Source: Heracleum sosnowskyi
Lineage: Eukaryota > Streptophyta > Magnoliopsida > Apiales > Apiaceae
Direction: 5' to 3'
Length of the DNA stretch: 64,000 nt
Assembly: GCA_030848705.1 (NCBI GenBank)
Contig: CM061237.1
Coordinates: 78,859,910-78,923,909 of the forward strand
Positions 18,155-27,965 of this stretch are shown piece after piece. The number at the start of each line of letters is the position of its first letter. Within the stretch, counting starts at the first letter, position 1. The notes beneath the pieces are model-generated. The model was not told where the DNA came from. It searched no databases and worked only from the letters and a program-made list of their open reading frames with translations. The translations under genes were made by a program, and so were the position numbers.

Positions 18155-19834
18155 CTACCTTCTTGCTGTTGGTAAGTGGTTTCTTGCATCATTATTGGAT
18201 CCTCCCCCTTGATCCATGCTCTCCTGATTCATATGTTGACTTTCTGCAGCATCTGAGGCTCCCCCTGAATTAGATGGTTCAGAGTTTGAACTGTCAGAGT
18301 TTGAATCAGTTTCCTCAACTGACTCACTTGCTGTGTCTTGTTGAGCTTCTTCACGCTCCCCCTCAACTGGTTCTCTATTTTGTTCAATTTGAGAATTTCC
18401 AGTTTCTCCAGTATTTACCAGTAGAGGTTCAGAGTATGCTTCGTCAGAGTTTGTCAACCCTGCTTCATCAGAGTTTATATCATCAGAGAATAGATCTTCA
18501 TTTTCAAAACGTAGTTGATCATATCCATCCTTGTCTTCAAGTCCAATTATTTTCTTGTCATCAAATGACACATGTATGGATTCCATGATCACCTTAGTTC
18601 TTAGATTGTAAACTCTGAATGCTTTTGTTGACAATGGATAACCAACAAAGATTCCTTCATCAGCTTTTAACTCGAACTTTGTCAACTGTTCAGGATGAGT
18701 CTTCAACACAAAACATTTGCATCCAAATATATGAAAATATTTCAAATTTGGCTTCTTATTTTTCACCATCTCATATGGTGTTTTCCCATGCTTGTTGATC
18801 AGTGTAGCATTTTGAGTAAAACAAGCAGTTTGAACAGCTTCTGCCCAGAAGTATGTTGGTAATTTTGCTTCATCAAGCATAGTTCTGGCTGCTTCAATTA
18901 AAGTTCTGTTCTTCCTTTCAACTACACCATTTTGCTGTGGAGTTCCAGGTGCAGAAAATTCTTGTTTCACTCCTCTTTCCTTGCAGAAAGCTTCCATGAT
19001 TGAGTTTCTGAATTCAGTTCCATTATCACTCCTTATAATTTTGACTTTGTGCTGTGATCCTTTGTCCAGTAGATTTACATGATCCATCAGAGTTTGAGCA
19101 GTTTCATCCTTCTTTGACAAGAAATACACCCATGTATATCTAGTATATTCATCAACAATTACTAGAGCATATTTCTTTCTGCCCATGGACATCACATTCA
19201 CTGGTCCAAAGAGATCAACATGTAGAAGATGATAAGGTTCCACTACTGAAGATTCAGATTTGCTCTTGAAAGATGACTTCCTTAGCTTGGCTTTTTGACA
19301 AGAATCACATAAGCCATCTAGACTGAGTATAGATTTTGGAAGTCCCCTTACAAGATCCTTTCTTATTAGCTCATTGATGTTGTTCAAATTGAGATGAGAG
19401 AGCTTCTTGTGCCAATTCCAACTCTCTTCATTTGACATTCTTGCAGTCAGACACACTGTTTTTCCATCAGAGTTTGTTACCAAACTTGCTTCATAAATGT
19501 TGTTGCGCCTATGTCCAACTAGAACAACTTTTCCAGTAGATTTACTGATAACTTCACAGTATTCACTATGAAAATCTACATGGTTTCCTCTGTCACAGAT
19601 TTGACTCACAGATAACAGATTATGCTTGAGTCCTGAGACTAGAGCTACATTTGTAATGATGACACTTCCAAGATTGATATTGCCATATCCCAGAGTGTGT
19701 CCTGTGTTGCCATCTCCATAGGAAACTTTTGGGCCAGCCTTCTCCTCAAAGTCTAATAGCAGGGCTTTATTTCCAGTCATATGTCCTGAGCATCCACTGT
19801 CCAAGATAAGTGTGCTCTCTATTATACCCTGCAA
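18155..19834 (-). CDS. pol: element B Pol, N-terminal part: protease and integrase
   Basis: Opens right after a TTGTGATTGCAG acceptor-like sequence with no ATG. The protease active site is LDSGCSGHMTG. The integrase zinc finger runs WHKKLSHLN to CDSCQKAK. The catalytic core is HVDLFGPV, SDNGTEF and NGVVERKN. An acidic Ser/Asn-rich linker (18170-18500) carries several copies of the family word AAACTCTGA. The frame meets a TAG at 18157-18155, where C has a Trp codon, so B Pol is cut after about 559 codons unless the stop is read through. The frame is +1 relative to gag, unlike A. Confidence 0.9.
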   Translation of the reverse strand: MQGIIESTLILDSGCSGHMTGNKALLLDFEEKAGPKVSYGDGNTGHTLGYGNINLGSVIITNVALVSGLKHNLLSVSQICDRGNHVDFHSEYCEVISKSTGKVVLVGHRRNNIYEASLVTNSDGKTVCLTARMSNEESWNWHKKLSHLNLNNINELIRKDLVRGLPKSILSLDGLCDSCQKAKLRKSSFKSKSESSVVEPYHLLHVDLFGPVNVMSMGRKKYALVIVDEYTRYTWVYFLSKKDETAQTLMDHVNLLDKGSQHKVKIIRSDNGTEFRNSIMEAFCKERGVKQEFSAPGTPQQNGVVERKNRTLIEAARTMLDEAKLPTYFWAEAVQTACFTQNATLINKHGKTPYEMVKNKKPNLKYFHIFGCKCFVLKTHPEQLTKFELKADEGIFVGYPLSTKAFRVYNLRTKVIMESIHVSFDDKKIIGLEDKDGYDQLRFENEDLFSDDINSDEAGLTNSDEAYSEPLLVNTGETGNSQIEQNREPVEGEREEAQQDTASESVEETDSNSDSSNSEPSNSGGASDAAESQHMNQESMDQGGGSNNDARNHLPTARR

Positions 19835-19847
19835 TCACAAACAAATA
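19835..19847 (-). promoter_or_regulatory. splice-acceptor-like sequence at the gag/pol junction, element B
   Basis: On the minus strand, AGTATTTGTTTGTGATTGCAG spans about 19849-19829, between the gag stop and the first pol codons. It has the same T-rich tract plus GCAG layout as A and C. Confidence 0.4.
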
Positions 19848-22172
19848 CTAAGTATTAGTTTTAAGGACCCAGACTTGCTTGGATCCTTTGTCTTTCTTAA
19901 CAGTGTTAGCTTTTGCAGCGGAAGTACTATCAACAGAGTTTAAGCTAACATTGTCAGACTTTACACTTGCAGAGTTTGCTTTAACCCACTTCAGATTGGG
20001 TTTTAGCTCATAATAGTTATGATAAATAGCATGATAACTCTTGCAAGTATAAATGGAATGCCAAGTGCTCCCACAGTGTGTGCATAAAGTTTGTGGTTTA
20101 ACCCTTACATAATCATTCTTTACTCCTGATGTAGAAGATAAAGAATTAATATGTTTGTTCTTAGTGCAAAATCTAGCAAGATGATTAGAACTACCACAAT
20201 TATAACATGTTTTCCTTGGAGCAGCACCAGTAGGCAAATGATTATTTCTATTATTTATGCCTATCTTTCCATTCCTATTCTTCTTGAACCCTTTTGGTTT
20301 CATGGCAGATTTTATCTCTTTCAGCTTATGATTAAACTGTTTTCCTGTCATCAAACCAACATTAACCTGTTTTTCACAAGTTTTTACTGGCTTTCTAACA
20401 GCTTCTCTTTCCATAAGTTTTTCTGTTATAATATTTTCCTGTTTTTCACAGGCTTCATCTGATTCCATATCAGCTTCTCTTATTACAACAGATTTTAACT
20501 TATTGGTTTCTGGAACAAATTTCACAGGTTTAAGTTGTGGTTTTACCTTAACCTTGTCTTTAAACCTAAGTTCATCATTTTCACAGTAACCTAAACCTAC
20601 AGAATCAGTCTGAAACACTTGATGAGTGTCTCTTCCAGAATCTGTCCATGTTTTGATTATTTTTCTTTCTTTTTCTAAATCAGATTCTAGTTGCCTATAC
20701 CTTTTAAGCAACTCCTGTTCAACATAAACAGCATCATCTCTTTCTTTTTGAATCTGCTTCATACTTTCAAGTTCTCCTTCAAGAAACTTGTTTCTATCTT
20801 TAAGACTAAGATTCTCAGATTTAATTCTTTCATTTTCTAAAGTCTGATCCCTATAGCTAACATGAACACTTTTCAGATATACTCTTAACTCAGATATATT
20901 ATCAGTATCATAAGCATAAGTAGTTAGGGGTACCTTATTTTCAGATGATTCAGTCTCATCTCTGACAGTTGCCATAAGAGCATAATTTTCTCCATCATCA
21001 GAGTCTGAAGTATCTGCCCAGTCTTTGCCTTTAGAGATGAGTGCTTTCTCAGATTTGCCTTTCTTGCACTCTGGGGCATAATGACCCATCTCTTTGCACT
21101 TGTAGCACTGGATCTCAGATTTGTCCTTCTTTCCAGACTTGGTATCCCTTCCATCAGACTTTCTGAAATTCTTCTTCTCAGAATTTGAATCTCTCCTTGA
21201 GAATCTCTTTCCCTTCTTGAAGTTCTTGAACCCCATCTTCTTGAAGGTCTTCACCATCAATGCAGCCATTTGCATCATCTGTTCTTCATCATCATCAGAG
21301 TCAGAAGCTTCACTAGAGTTTGAGTCATCATCAGTGTTTGATGACTCACTCTCAGATTTAATGACTAAAGCCTTTCCCTTGGCTTTCTTCCTTGATGATT
21401 CCTTTTTAATGGGCTTCTCCTCGACTTTGAGAGCAACAGATTTTGTCTTCTTGCTGGATCTCCTGTTTCTTTGTTCTATCTCAAGTTCATGAGTCTTTAA
21501 CAATCCATAGATTTCATCAAGATCTGTATCAGCAAGATCATAATTATCTCTGATTGTTGTTGCCTTCAAATCCCACTTTTCAGGTAGAGATAACAGAAAC
21601 TTGAGATTAGACTCTTCAAGCTCATATTCTTTATCAACCAGAGACAGATCATTCAACAGTTTGCAAAATCTGTCATAAGTCTCAGTCAAGGTTTCATTAG
21701 TTCTTGAATCAAAGTGCTCATACTCCTGTGTGAGTATTGTCTTTCTGTTCTTCTTGATAGTACCTGTTCCCTGGCATCTGACTTCTAAAGCATCCCATAT
21801 CTCTTTGGCAGTCTTACAGCCAATTACTCTGTTAGACATAACATTATCTAAAGCACTGTGGAGAAGATGTCTAACCTTTGCATCTTTTGCAATTGATGAG
21901 ATGTCCTCAGGAGTCATATCTTTCTTTTCCTTTGGAACAGTCTTTTGTTCTTGTCCATCAACAACAGGGGACAATTTAGTCGGCATATGAGGACCATCAT
22001 AGATTCTGTCAAGGTATTCTGGATCTGTAGCCTCCAGAAACATGGTCATCTTAACCTTCCAAATAGGATACTCTACTGGCCTGAGAATTGGAACCCTGAT
22101 TGTTTCATATCGACTCACAGAATTGGGCTTAACCTGTTCAGCCTTAGGAGCAGTTTGATTTTCTTCAGACAT
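19848..22172 (-). CDS. gag: element B Gag, 774 aa
   Basis: Starts MSEENQTAPK. The copia Gag core spans about 20-240 (EYPIWKVKMTMFLEATDPEYL, AKEIWDALEVRCQG). Three CCHC zinc knuckles lie at residues 356-369 (CYKCKEMGHYAPEC), 656-669 (CYNCGSSNHLARFC) and 697-710 (CTHCGSTWHSIYTC), one more than in A. An acidic Ser-rich stretch at about 275-300 and a coiled coil at about 440-540 lie between. It ends at 19848 just before the pol acceptor-like site. No lesion. Close to the Gag of C. Confidence 0.93.
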   Translation of the reverse strand: MSEENQTAPKAEQVKPNSVSRYETIRVPILRPVEYPIWKVKMTMFLEATDPEYLDRIYDGPHMPTKLSPVVDGQEQKTVPKEKKDMTPEDISSIAKDAKVRHLLHSALDNVMSNRVIGCKTAKEIWDALEVRCQGTGTIKKNRKTILTQEYEHFDSRTNETLTETYDRFCKLLNDLSLVDKEYELEESNLKFLLSLPEKWDLKATTIRDNYDLADTDLDEIYGLLKTHELEIEQRNRRSSKKTKSVALKVEEKPIKKESSRKKAKGKALVIKSESESSNTDDDSNSSEASDSDDDEEQMMQMAALMVKTFKKMGFKNFKKGKRFSRRDSNSEKKNFRKSDGRDTKSGKKDKSEIQCYKCKEMGHYAPECKKGKSEKALISKGKDWADTSDSDDGENYALMATVRDETESSENKVPLTTYAYDTDNISELRVYLKSVHVSYRDQTLENERIKSENLSLKDRNKFLEGELESMKQIQKERDDAVYVEQELLKRYRQLESDLEKERKIIKTWTDSGRDTHQVFQTDSVGLGYCENDELRFKDKVKVKPQLKPVKFVPETNKLKSVVIREADMESDEACEKQENIITEKLMEREAVRKPVKTCEKQVNVGLMTGKQFNHKLKEIKSAMKPKGFKKNRNGKIGINNRNNHLPTGAAPRKTCYNCGSSNHLARFCTKNKHINSLSSTSGVKNDYVRVKPQTLCTHCGSTWHSIYTCKSYHAIYHNYYELKPNLKWVKANSASVKSDNVSLNSVDSTSAAKANTVKKDKGSKQVWVLKTNT

Positions 22173-22220
22173 GATTAATACTGTGTTTGAATCGTAAAAC
22201 TGTATATATTAAACAGCCTT

Positions 22221-22233
22221 GGCTCTGATACCA
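22221..22233 (-). other. primer binding site (initiator tRNA-Met), element B
   Basis: Minus-strand TGGTATCAGAGCC, two bases inside the 5' LTR (which ends at 22236). Confidence 0.93.
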
Positions 22234-22235
22234 AT

Positions 22236-22780
22236 TGTTAGGCCAAATACACAATATATAATCAAGTATGTATGAGAATAACAATTAAGAACACAGGTTT
22301 GTAAATCAACAAACTGAATTATATTAAATAATTCTCTCTTAGTGATGTTAATGAATCACAAAGAGCTACTAGGTTACAAGAATAATGTATTCAATGTTCG
22401 CGTCCCTTCTAGGGATAACCTATCTGTGTTTATATAGTACACAGTTACATACAATCCTTATCTAATTGATACTCCTAAAAATTAGCTATACAATTGATAT
22501 CAATTTAGGATTGCTTCAGTCTTCTGTCCAGTCTCCTTAGCTGTATCAATATATTCTGCTTCTTTCCATCTTCAGAATATATTGCTTCTAGAATCTTCAA
22601 TTCAGCACCGACAGCTAATTCAACTATCACCCTGTCAGACTTTACCAAACTCTGACCGGCTTCCTTTAAACTCTTCACCCTGTCAGACTTTAAATAAACT
22701 CTGACCGGCTTCCGATAAACTCTGATCAGTACCTGTTGCTTAAACAACTGATAAACAAACATCAGCAATTATATCTAACA
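22236..22780 (-). repeat. 5' LTR of element B
   Basis: 545 bp, nearly identical to 9915-10459. TATA box on the minus strand (plus TTTATATAG, 22429-22437). Confidence 0.95.
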
Positions 22781-22785
22781 TAAGT
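22781..22785. repeat. target-site duplication TAAGT of element B (right)
   Basis: Repeat of 9910-9914. Confidence 0.93.
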
Positions 22786-23931
22786 CAACCTCCTGGTTTT
22801 GAAGATGATGATTTTACAGAATATGTATACTTCCTCCTCAAAGCACTCTATGGTTTGAAACAAGCACCTAGAGCCTGGTATGACACACTTTCACAGTTCC
22901 TCCGTGAGAATCAGTTCACTAGAGGTACTGTAGATAAAACTCTTTTTCACAGGGTTGTGAATGGCTCTACTATACTTGTTCAAATTTATGTAGATGACAT
23001 AATCTTTGGGTCTACAGATGTGAAACTTTGTCAAAAGTTTGCCAAGCTTATGCAAAGTAAATATGAAATGAGCATGATGGGAGAATTAACTTACTTTCTT
23101 GGTCTTCAAGTGAAGCAAGTTAATGAAGGCATTTTCATTAGTCAAACAAAATATATTCATGATTTATTAAAGAAGTTTAACTTAATGGAATGCTCTCCTG
23201 CCAAAACCCCCATGCCTACTGCCACCAAACTTGAATTGAATACTAAGGAAAAATCTGTGGACATTTCAGATTACAGAGGCATGGTAGGCTCACTTTTATA
23301 TTTAACAGCTAGTAGACCTGATATTATGTTTGCTACATGTCTATGTGCTAGATTTCAAGCTGATCCTAGGGAATCCCATTTAGTTGCTATTAAAAGAATT
23401 TTCAGATATCTCAAAGGAACACCAAACCTTGGTATTTGGTATCCTAGAGAATCTGGTTTTGAACTAATTGGTTATTCAGATGCAGATTTTGCAGGATGTA
23501 AAATAGACAGGAAAAGCACAACTGGAACCTGTCAATTCCTAGGAAACAAGCTTGTGTCATGGTTCAGCAAGAAACAAAACTCAGTTTCCACATCTACAGC
23601 TGAGGCTGAGTATATTGCAGCTGGAAGTTGTTGTGCACAGATTTTATGGATGAAAAATCAACTACTTGATTATGGATTAAGAGTTGAGAAAATTCCTATT
23701 TTCTGTGACAACACTGGTGCCATTGCCATTACTGAGAATCCAGTGCAGCATTCAAGGACCAAGAACATTGACATCAAGTACCATTTCATTAGAGAACATG
23801 TTATGAATGGTACTGTGGAGTTACATTTTGTTCCAAGTGAACAACAACTTGCAGACATCTTTACCAAGCCACTTGATGAATCAACAGTCTCAAGATTAGT
23901 AAGTGAGCTAGGTATGCTAAATTTCTCTTAA
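22786..23931 (+). CDS. pol: element A Pol, C-terminal part: reverse transcriptase and RNase H
   Basis: Resumes the pol frame interrupted at 9914. RT motifs ALYGLKQAPRAWY and catalytic YVDDIIFGS are followed by FLGLQVKQ. RNase H has YSDADFAGC, STAEAEYIAAGS and FCDNTGAIA, and the frame ends with LGMLNFS at 23931. No internal stop, so before B arrived the whole pol was open. The 358-codon ORF beginning at 22855 is the same frame read from an internal Met. Confidence 0.93.
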   Translation, partial: QPPGFEDDDFTEYVYFLLKALYGLKQAPRAWYDTLSQFLRENQFTRGTVDKTLFHRVVNGSTILVQIYVDDIIFGSTDVKLCQKFAKLMQSKYEMSMMGELTYFLGLQVKQVNEGIFISQTKYIHDLLKKFNLMECSPAKTPMPTATKLELNTKEKSVDISDYRGMVGSLLYLTASRPDIMFATCLCARFQADPRESHLVAIKRIFRYLKGTPNLGIWYPRESGFELIGYSDADFAGCKIDRKSTTGTCQFLGNKLVSWFSKKQNSVSTSTAEAEYIAAGSCCAQILWMKNQLLDYGLRVEKIPIFCDNTGAIAITENPVQHSRTKNIDIKYHFIREHVMNGTVELHFVPSEQQLADIFTKPLDESTVSRLVSELGMLNFS

Positions 23932-24473
23932 ATATTTTTGAGATATTTGCAAGTTACAATGTAGCCAGAAATTTGCTATGTTTTTCTGTGAATTAATTTT
24001 CTCAGGAAAAAGTGAAATTTTGTCTAAGTCAAAATCACTATGTCAACGAAACGAACCATTTCGTTGACAACCTTAGCATTTTTCTGGGTGTTTCGTTGAT
24101 AGCCCTTTTATATCAACGAAACGCAGCTTTATCAACGAAATAAGACGGGACCTTAAACGCCCAATTCTGATTCGTTGATATAGCGCTTTTAATCTGAACC
24201 GTTGAAAGTTTGACACGTCTTTTACCACGATCTATGCATACACCCCTGTAAGTATAAATCATGGTAATTCTTTAAAAGTAACGGTTATATTTTTTAAGCC
24301 AATCCAGTAATTTACATTTATTATTGGACTCATTTTCTGAGAATTTTTGGGGGAGTATTTAAGAAATTCTATTTTCTTTATTTTCTTTTTACCTGTTCTC
24401 AAAAATTCCAAAGGCTTTTCTCTCTTCTTCTCTCTAACAAGCAATTCAGTTCGAAGCTTTTCTTCACACAACA
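23932..24473 (+). other. pol-ORF3 spacer of element A with motif cluster and promoter-like region
   Basis: Noncoding. Between 24043 and 24206 there are seven copies of the family motif TCAACGRWAY or near variants in both orientations (24043, 24058, 24090, 24113, 24132, 24169, 24197). A TATA-like TATTTAAG near 24356 and a CT-rich stretch before the ATG at 24474 resemble a plant promoter and 5' leader, so ORF3 may have its own transcript. Confidence 0.55.
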
Positions 24474-27400
24474 ATGGCACCCATAGTCAAGCTTATGTCT
24501 GCTGGAGGGTTCATCTATGAGAAGAACAACTCCATTCCTTTCGTTGTCAAGGAAAACCCGAACAGTATCTTTTTCAAGATGATGGACTTCATGAAGAATT
24601 GCAAGTTGAGCTATGCAATGTTTCACTCTACACCACTCTACAATGAAATAATAGAGGAGATTTGGACCTCATGTGAGTATAGTGGAACAAACTGCACTCT
24701 GCAATTCACTCTTCAAGGTAATGAGTACATAGTTAATTCTGATGTATTGCAAGTATGTCTACAAATTCCTGAAAATAACTGTAATGCTTTGCCTACAATC
24801 ACTGAAATGGTTAACATGCTAAATTCAATAAACTACTCATTGGCTACTGATAATTTGGGCAGGATAATTAGGAGAGGTTTGGTTAGGGAATATAGTTATT
24901 TAGCTGATGCATTTATCAAGGTCTTTTCTGGAAAGATTAGTAATTTTGATGCATTAACTAATTCCATGTTGATTCTTTTTACCATGCTCCTAACTGATAG
25001 ATATTACAACTTTAGCACCCAACTTATGTATGAAATTGGTGCTAAGTTGGGTGACAAGGCTAATAGGAAAAAGAATATCTACTATGCTAGGTTTCTGATG
25101 ATGTTGGCTAATCATGTTAGTCCAACACCGTTAGTAATCTCTAACCCTGTTTCCAAGTTTGAGTGTTTTGTGCAAGAAAAGAGAGTATTGACAGACATAC
25201 TGAGGCTGAACCACAATGGTGAGGTTCCAGTGGTGTATCTGCCAGTAATTAAGGTAACTACTGCTATCCCCTCTAGTATAATTGTTACTTCAACTGTATC
25301 ACCCAATCCTGTTGCTGTGGAGTCTGTAGTTGTGACCCAACATGCTCCTACCCCAGCAACAAAGCCAAAATCAAAGAAATCCTCCAAGCCAACCTCAGGT
25401 GCTTCCCAAAAGGCACCTGTTGCAAAAACTACTTCACAACCAAAGGGGAGTGTTTCTGGTGCTGTGAGAGGTGAGGGAAGGGGTGAACATAAAAGAAACC
25501 CTAAGGATAAGGAAGGACAGATGAGTGAAATCCAGCCAAGCCCCATTGTGTCTTCCCAACAAGGCACAATGAGTAATATGGATTTAAGCACAAGTCTAAT
25601 TGCATCCTCCCAAAAGGATGTGATTATTGAAACAAGCTCTTCACCAAGAGCACAGTCCAAGAGGGTAAGGGACACTTCAAGCCCACAGTCTACATTTTCC
25701 CAATACCAAAGGAGAGTGAAGAAAAATTCCAAGGGTACACAGGGTGCACACACACTGGAAGCAACACTTCCAGTTTCTCAAATTCAGTTTGATGTAACCC
25801 CTATTATTACTCTGGGGTTACAGTCCCATTCTCTAAACATTAATCTTGATTTATCTCCATCCAATTCACCAACTCAATCTTTAGATATGGACATGATCCA
25901 TACATCTTTTCCTGATTCTCCAACTCTAATCTTGGAGAAGCCCCACTCTGAAGCTGATGGTCATCACTTGTTAAGTGATTTGTTGGGCCATCAACCAATT
26001 TTTTCTGAAACTGCAAGAGAATCTGTGGACCCCAATCTCAAATCAATCACCACAGATTCTACTGTAATTTCACTTTCTCAAAGTGCTTTATTGACTTCAT
26101 CAACGAAACAGCTTCTTTCGTTGACAAGTGTTTCTCCATCAACGGTATCCATACCGTTGACAGTTCAAACTACCATTCCGTTGATAGGTCAATCTACACC
26201 CCTTATTGAAAATCAAGTTGTTTTCACAACTAGTGTAGATGACCTGGTGGTAGTTGAGACACTTTTAGGTTTGAGAGGGAGTGAAATTGAGAGGCTGGCT
26301 TGCTGCCAGGCAAAAGGAGAGTCTGAGAGTGAGAGGCTGGCTATTTCTTCCAGCCAGGCAAAAGGAGAGATTGAGAGTACCACCTTAGTAGGTGAAGGTG
26401 AGGGTGTGAGAGGTGTGAGCCATGGGGAGCCCATGATGCAAGAAAAGAGTGGAGAGAGAGAAGGGACTACAGGAGCAATAAGGATGGAAGCAGCCATTGC
26501 TAGTGAGTTAATGGAGGTCAGTGAGGGAGAAAGGGAACTTACTTTCCAAGAGCATTATCAACAAACTCTGGATAGTATTTCCCTGGATCCTGAGACCTTT
26601 ACTCATCCTGTGTCAGCCTATCAAATTATGGCTCAACAGGGCAATGTGGAGGCAGAAAGGTCACTCAATTTAATTCATACTACTGCATCAATGCAAAGAG
26701 CAAAGGATGCCCTGACCAATCTATCTCCAGGAGCTGCAACAAGTGGAGACTTTGAGTTTTCTGATGATGAGGACAGCTATGGTGATAATCTACAGGTGGC
26801 CACTACTTCACAGACTGGGACTTCTATGGTGCCTCCTACACCAAACTGGCTCTCTCAGGATATGCATGGAAGAGTCACTCTAAATACTGCTATCACAAGG
26901 CAGTACAATGAGGCCTATCTAGCTCATGAGTCTGCAAATGCAAGGGACAAGAAATTCTACAAGGCCATCATGGATTCTCTGGAAATTCAAAGGCTACAAA
27001 TGATGCAGACAAGAATTGAGACTACAGAGATCAAGGACTCCATTAGCAATCTAAGGGATGCTAACTACAGAATGCTAGATGAAAAGCTCCCTCTTCTCAC
27101 TGTGTCCAAGATGACCAGGTTTTTCTCTAAGGAACCTGAGGTGGCTACATCCTTGAAGACTCTCTCTTCAAGAGTGGACAAGGTGGAAGCTACACTTTCT
27201 CAAATGCAGAAGGAACAGGAGAAGCAAACTCAGCTACTCACCCAGCTAGTGGCAGCTCAAGGACTCCCAGTCATCTCTTTTGATGATAACAAAAAGGGGG
27301 AGAAATCTAAGGAGCTAGACATTCAAATCACAAAGGTTTTGGTTCCAGCCATCTCCTTACCAGAAGAGCCATTAGCAATGGGGGAGTTTGGAAAGAAGCA

Positions 27401-27965
27401 AAAGGATGGTATTGATCTAATTAAGGAAGCTTCTATGAGGATGAAACTTGCAGAACAGATCAAAGATCACTGGTCCAACATAGAAGCAAGGTTCATGAAA
27501 ATTACTGAATCTTCAAAGACAGATCAGCCATCAACAAATGCAATGGTGATAGTACAAATGGAGCCACAGTTCAAGAGCTCTTATGCTATAGAGCCCCTTC
27601 AGCATGGAATTCTTCAAGATTCAAGAAATGAGAAAGGCCAATCTTCATGCTTTAGGAATGTGGATGCAAGAGGGATTTCTCCAATGTCACCTATCAAACC
27701 CAAAGGCAAGAACACTGAAAGGATATTTTATCCTCCACCAAAGTCAGATGAGTTCAAAGTCCTAGGGAAGCTGATCACTAAGTGCAAGGAAAGCAATCAT
27801 CCAAGCATAAGGAATCAAAGGGCCATCATCTACAGGGACAGCAAGGAAATCTGCATTTGGGTTGGTCACCCAAATTTTGCTAAGGCAAAAGCTGAAGAAT
27901 CTGAAAGGGCAGCAATGCAAGCATTGGCAGTTGCTCAAGCACTTGAAGATGAAGAAACCTTATAG
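24474..27965 (+). CDS. element A ORF3, N-terminal and central part (1,163 aa to an in-frame TAG)
   Basis: Starts MAPIVKLMSAGG after a CT-rich leader. Residues about 20-240 are a folded-looking region homologous to that in B ORF3 (FSGKISNFDALTN, then a LLTDRYYNFSTQLMYEIGAKLGDKANRKK-like stretch and YYARFLMML). The middle, about 260-750, is Ser/Thr/Pro-rich low complexity, with five family motifs at 26100-26184. Residues about 840-960 look like coiled coil. The frame meets TAG at 27963-27965 but stays open in the same frame to 28922. The N-terminal region may correspond to a plant-transposon domain of unknown function; I cannot confirm this. No membrane segment is evident. Confidence 0.8.
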   Translation: MAPIVKLMSAGGFIYEKNNSIPFVVKENPNSIFFKMMDFMKNCKLSYAMFHSTPLYNEIIEEIWTSCEYSGTNCTLQFTLQGNEYIVNSDVLQVCLQIPENNCNALPTITEMVNMLNSINYSLATDNLGRIIRRGLVREYSYLADAFIKVFSGKISNFDALTNSMLILFTMLLTDRYYNFSTQLMYEIGAKLGDKANRKKNIYYARFLMMLANHVSPTPLVISNPVSKFECFVQEKRVLTDILRLNHNGEVPVVYLPVIKVTTAIPSSIIVTSTVSPNPVAVESVVVTQHAPTPATKPKSKKSSKPTSGASQKAPVAKTTSQPKGSVSGAVRGEGRGEHKRNPKDKEGQMSEIQPSPIVSSQQGTMSNMDLSTSLIASSQKDVIIETSSSPRAQSKRVRDTSSPQSTFSQYQRRVKKNSKGTQGAHTLEATLPVSQIQFDVTPIITLGLQSHSLNINLDLSPSNSPTQSLDMDMIHTSFPDSPTLILEKPHSEADGHHLLSDLLGHQPIFSETARESVDPNLKSITTDSTVISLSQSALLTSSTKQLLSLTSVSPSTVSIPLTVQTTIPLIGQSTPLIENQVVFTTSVDDLVVVETLLGLRGSEIERLACCQAKGESESERLAISSSQAKGEIESTTLVGEGEGVRGVSHGEPMMQEKSGEREGTTGAIRMEAAIASELMEVSEGERELTFQEHYQQTLDSISLDPETFTHPVSAYQIMAQQGNVEAERSLNLIHTTASMQRAKDALTNLSPGAATSGDFEFSDDEDSYGDNLQVATTSQTGTSMVPPTPNWLSQDMHGRVTLNTAITRQYNEAYLAHESANARDKKFYKAIMDSLEIQRLQMMQTRIETTEIKDSISNLRDANYRMLDEKLPLLTVSKMTRFFSKEPEVATSLKTLSSRVDKVEATLSQMQKEQEKQTQLLTQLVAAQGLPVISFDDNKKGEKSKELDIQITKVLVPAISLPEEPLAMGEFGKKQKDGIDLIKEASMRMKLAEQIKDHWSNIEARFMKITESSKTDQPSTNAMVIVQMEPQFKSSYAIEPLQHGILQDSRNEKGQSSCFRNVDARGISPMSPIKPKGKNTERIFYPPPKSDEFKVLGKLITKCKESNHPSIRNQRAIIYRDSKEICIWVGHPNFAKAKAEESERAAMQALAVAQALEDEETL

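Larger units (their letters stand above)
9915..22780 (-). mobile_element. element B: SIRE-like Ty1/copia retrotransposon, complete, nested in A
   Basis: On the minus strand, in order: 5' LTR (22780-22236), primer binding site, gag, pol, a 2.3-kb spacer holding a plus-strand gene, ORF3, polypurine tract and 3' LTR (10459-9915). The target duplication is TAAGT. The two 545-bp LTRs differ by only one base that I could find (near 10408 versus 22729), so this is the youngest intact insertion here. gag and ORF3 are open; pol has one in-frame TAG. It belongs to a different family from A: LTR, Gag and ORF3 are clearly diverged. Confidence 0.95.

Noticed and set aside
25112..25753. 213-aa minus-strand ORF under A ORF3
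   Set aside because: Lies opposite the low-complexity Ser/Thr/Pro part of ORF3, whose codon bias suppresses stops on the other strand; hydrophobic, with no motif.
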